Shown: in pieces, positions 4,770 to 5,304 of the stretch
Position numbering within the stretch: position 1 is the first letter of the stretch
Layout: every line of letters starts with the position of its first letter
Source of the DNA: Candidatus Gottesmanbacteria bacterium
Lineage (GTDB): Bacteria; Patescibacteriota; Microgenomatia; JACPZF01
Direction: 5' to 3'
DNA length: 5,304 nucleotides
Assembly: GCA_016195615.1 (NCBI GenBank)
Contig: JACPZF010000085.1
Span: 1 to 5,304, forward strand
Made by a program: the position numbers and the translations under genes
Notes under the pieces: generated by a model
Databases searched by the model: none
What the model was told of the DNA's origin: nothing
What the model saw: only the letters and a program-made list of their open reading frames with translations

Positions 4770-5304
4770 CTAGATTAATTTCAGTAAGGAAGCAAACATT
4801 AGTATAACGGCGATAAGCATAAAGCCAAACGCCAGCCAACCGAAAAATTTGAGCCGCCAAGGGCTGGTATTTTTTCCTACCACCCTAACATCATTAGCCG
4901 CCTTCATAATGATAAAGATTAAAGGCACGGAAATGACGCCGTTGATTATGGCAGAATAATAAAGTGCCGCAATAATATTTATATTTAACATATTGATAAG
5001 AACACCGATGATAATGGACGCGGCGATAGTGAGATAAAATAATTTCGCGCGGTTAAAATTTTTAAATAATCCCTCCTCAAAACCAAACGTCTCCGCGACC
5101 GCATAAGCGACACTTCCCGCTAAGACGGGTATGGATTGCAGCCCGATGCCGATAATGCCGATAGCAAACAACAAAGAAGCTAGTTGTCCCGCTAAGGGTT
5201 TTAGTGCCAAAGAGGCCTGTTGGGGCGTTTCGATGTCAAAAATGCCGTTTTTATAAAGAGTGGCGGCGGTTGTAGCGACAATAAAAAAAGTTATTAAGTT
5301 GGAA
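4770..5304 (-). CDS. Nramp-family divalent metal transporter, C-terminal part
   Basis: The frame is open from the window's right edge to a TAG at 4770-4772, showing about 177 residues; the start lies outside. The TTG at 5210 is internal, because the frame upstream (ITFFIVATTAATLYKNGI, then TPQQASLALKP) continues the same fold. AIGIIGIGLQSIPVLAGSVAYAVAE, then ALYYSAIINGVISVPL and IIMKAANDVRVVG, match the C-terminal helices of Nramp/MntH-like proton-coupled Mn2+ or Fe2+ importers. Five to six membrane segments are visible. The metal-binding DPGN (helix 1) and MPH-like (helix 6) motifs would lie beyond the window, so metal specificity cannot be judged. The gene converges on PAP2 with a 5-bp gap and no visible terminator, so its transcript and the PAP2 transcript probably overlap at their 3' ends. 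Confidence 0.85.
   Translation of the reverse strand, partial: SNLITFFIVATTAATLYKNGIFDIETPQQASLALKPLAGQLASLLFAIGIIGIGLQSIPVLAGSVAYAVAETFGFEEGLFKNFNRAKLFYLTIAASIIIGVLINMLNINIIAALYYSAIINGVISVPLIFIIMKAANDVRVVGKNTSPWRLKFFGWLAFGFMLIAVILMFASLLKLI

Noticed and set aside
4770..5210. A complete small transporter gene starting at TTG 5210
   Set aside because: The frame stays open to the window edge and the upstream residues continue the Nramp fold, so the TTG is an internal Leu codon and the gene is simply cut by the window.

Overview
The window is about 5.3 kb of AT-rich bacterial chromosome using the standard code: the complete genes end in TAA, TGA or TAG, and no stop codon needs recoding. Compact proteins, gaps of 5-23 bp between neighbours, mostly absent Shine-Dalgarno sites, a SurA-N-only membrane chaperone and an orphan RnfD/NqrB-like membrane protein together suggest a Candidate Phyla Radiation (Patescibacteria, perhaps Parcubacteria-like) genome. 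This placement is inferred from gene style and would need a phylogenetic marker to confirm. I see no rRNA, tRNA, CRISPR array or intact mobile element.

Layout. Positions 1-341 hold a broken response-regulator receiver start on the minus strand (85-234), a candidate promoter for it and a small GC hairpin; the rest is not clearly coding. Positions 342-1797 form a two-gene minus-strand unit: a small conserved protein of the DUF6504 type followed, with an 11-nt overlap and a strong ribosome binding site, by a Y-family translesion DNA polymerase. Positions 1798-1936 are a divergent control region with a good promoter facing left, a second promoter facing right that would give a nearly leaderless mRNA, and three consecutive inverted repeats. 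Positions 1937-4764 are a rightward run of four genes: a SurA-N-type anchored chaperone, an HD-domain phosphohydrolase, an RnfD/NqrB-like membrane protein and a PAP2-type phosphatase, the last two overlapping by 11 nt. Positions 4770-5304 carry the C-terminal part of an Nramp-type metal transporter, convergent with the PAP2 gene and running off the window.

How the genes work together. The leftward pair is a plausible DNA-damage-tolerance unit. The rightward run shares a membrane and envelope theme (chaperone, flavin-type redox membrane subunit, lipid phosphate phosphatase), with the HD enzyme as a less obvious member. No clearly new system is evident. The most unusual points are the orphan RnfD-like protein coupled to a PAP2 phosphatase with an altered first motif, and the repeat-dense divergent promoter.
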